5,379 nt of DNA. It comes from an uncultured Clostridia bacterium. GTDB taxonomy: Bacteria; Bacillota; Clostridia; Oscillospirales; Acutalibacteraceae. Shown here in pieces: positions 5,359 through 5,379 of the stretch. The notes under the pieces are model-generated. The model worked only from the letters and a program-made list of their open reading frames with translations. It was not told the origin of the DNA and searched no databases. How positions within the stretch are numbered: position 1 is the stretch's first letter; each line of letters starts with the position of its first letter. A program made the position numbers and the translations under genes. The stretch is taken from assembly GCA_945868935.1 (NCBI GenBank), contig CAMBNE010000100.1, forward strand, positions 1-5,379, in the 5' to 3' direction.

Positions 5359-5379
5359 ATAAGTTATTATTTTAAATAT

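Noticed and set aside
1..5379. CRISPR, insertion sequence, tRNA or defence-system signals
   Set aside because: No spaced direct repeats, transposase motifs, terminal inverted repeats or tRNA cloverleaf were seen. Intergenic space is short and fully accounted for.

Overview
The window looks like a chromosomal housekeeping segment from a low-GC Gram-positive bacterium. It is probably a gut-type member of Clostridia (Oscillospiraceae/Ruminococcaceae-like). The reasons are AT-rich DNA with strong GGAGG-type ribosome binding sites, the lspA-rluD pair, and the run rplS, lepB, rbgA, rnhB, yraN, which is a familiar Firmicutes gene order. The taxonomic call is inference. All nine genes are on the minus strand, so transcription runs from the right edge to the left. 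The DNA is densely coding, and I found no mobile element, CRISPR array, tRNA or rRNA.

In transcription order, the right end holds a short leader with a perfect 10-bp inverted repeat, then lspA (lipoprotein signal peptidase) and rluD (23S rRNA pseudouridine synthase), 3 bases apart. A well-formed promoter (TTGAAT, 17 bases, TATTAT with an extended -10 TG) follows. It drives rplS (ribosomal protein L19) through a structured leader of about 117 nt. An intrinsic terminator lies just after rplS. Two tandem, diverged type I signal peptidase genes come next, separated by 90 bases that contain a candidate promoter and a hairpin. The second lepB runs into rbgA (50S-assembly GTPase), rnhB (RNase HII) and yraN (predicted nuclease-fold protein). 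These are joined by 4-base ATGA overlaps. The left edge holds the first 42 codons of what looks like a membrane dipeptidase (M19) gene.

Functionally the window combines protein export (LspA and two LepB enzymes) with ribosome production (L19, RluD and RbgA, the last two acting on the large subunit) and nucleic-acid maintenance (RNase HII, YraN). I see no undescribed defence or mobile system. The points most worth a second look are the rplS leader, the tandem signal peptidases (one with an acidic cytoplasmic N-terminal extension and a probable TTG start), and the lepB-lepB spacer, where a promoter sits inside the loop of an inverted repeat.
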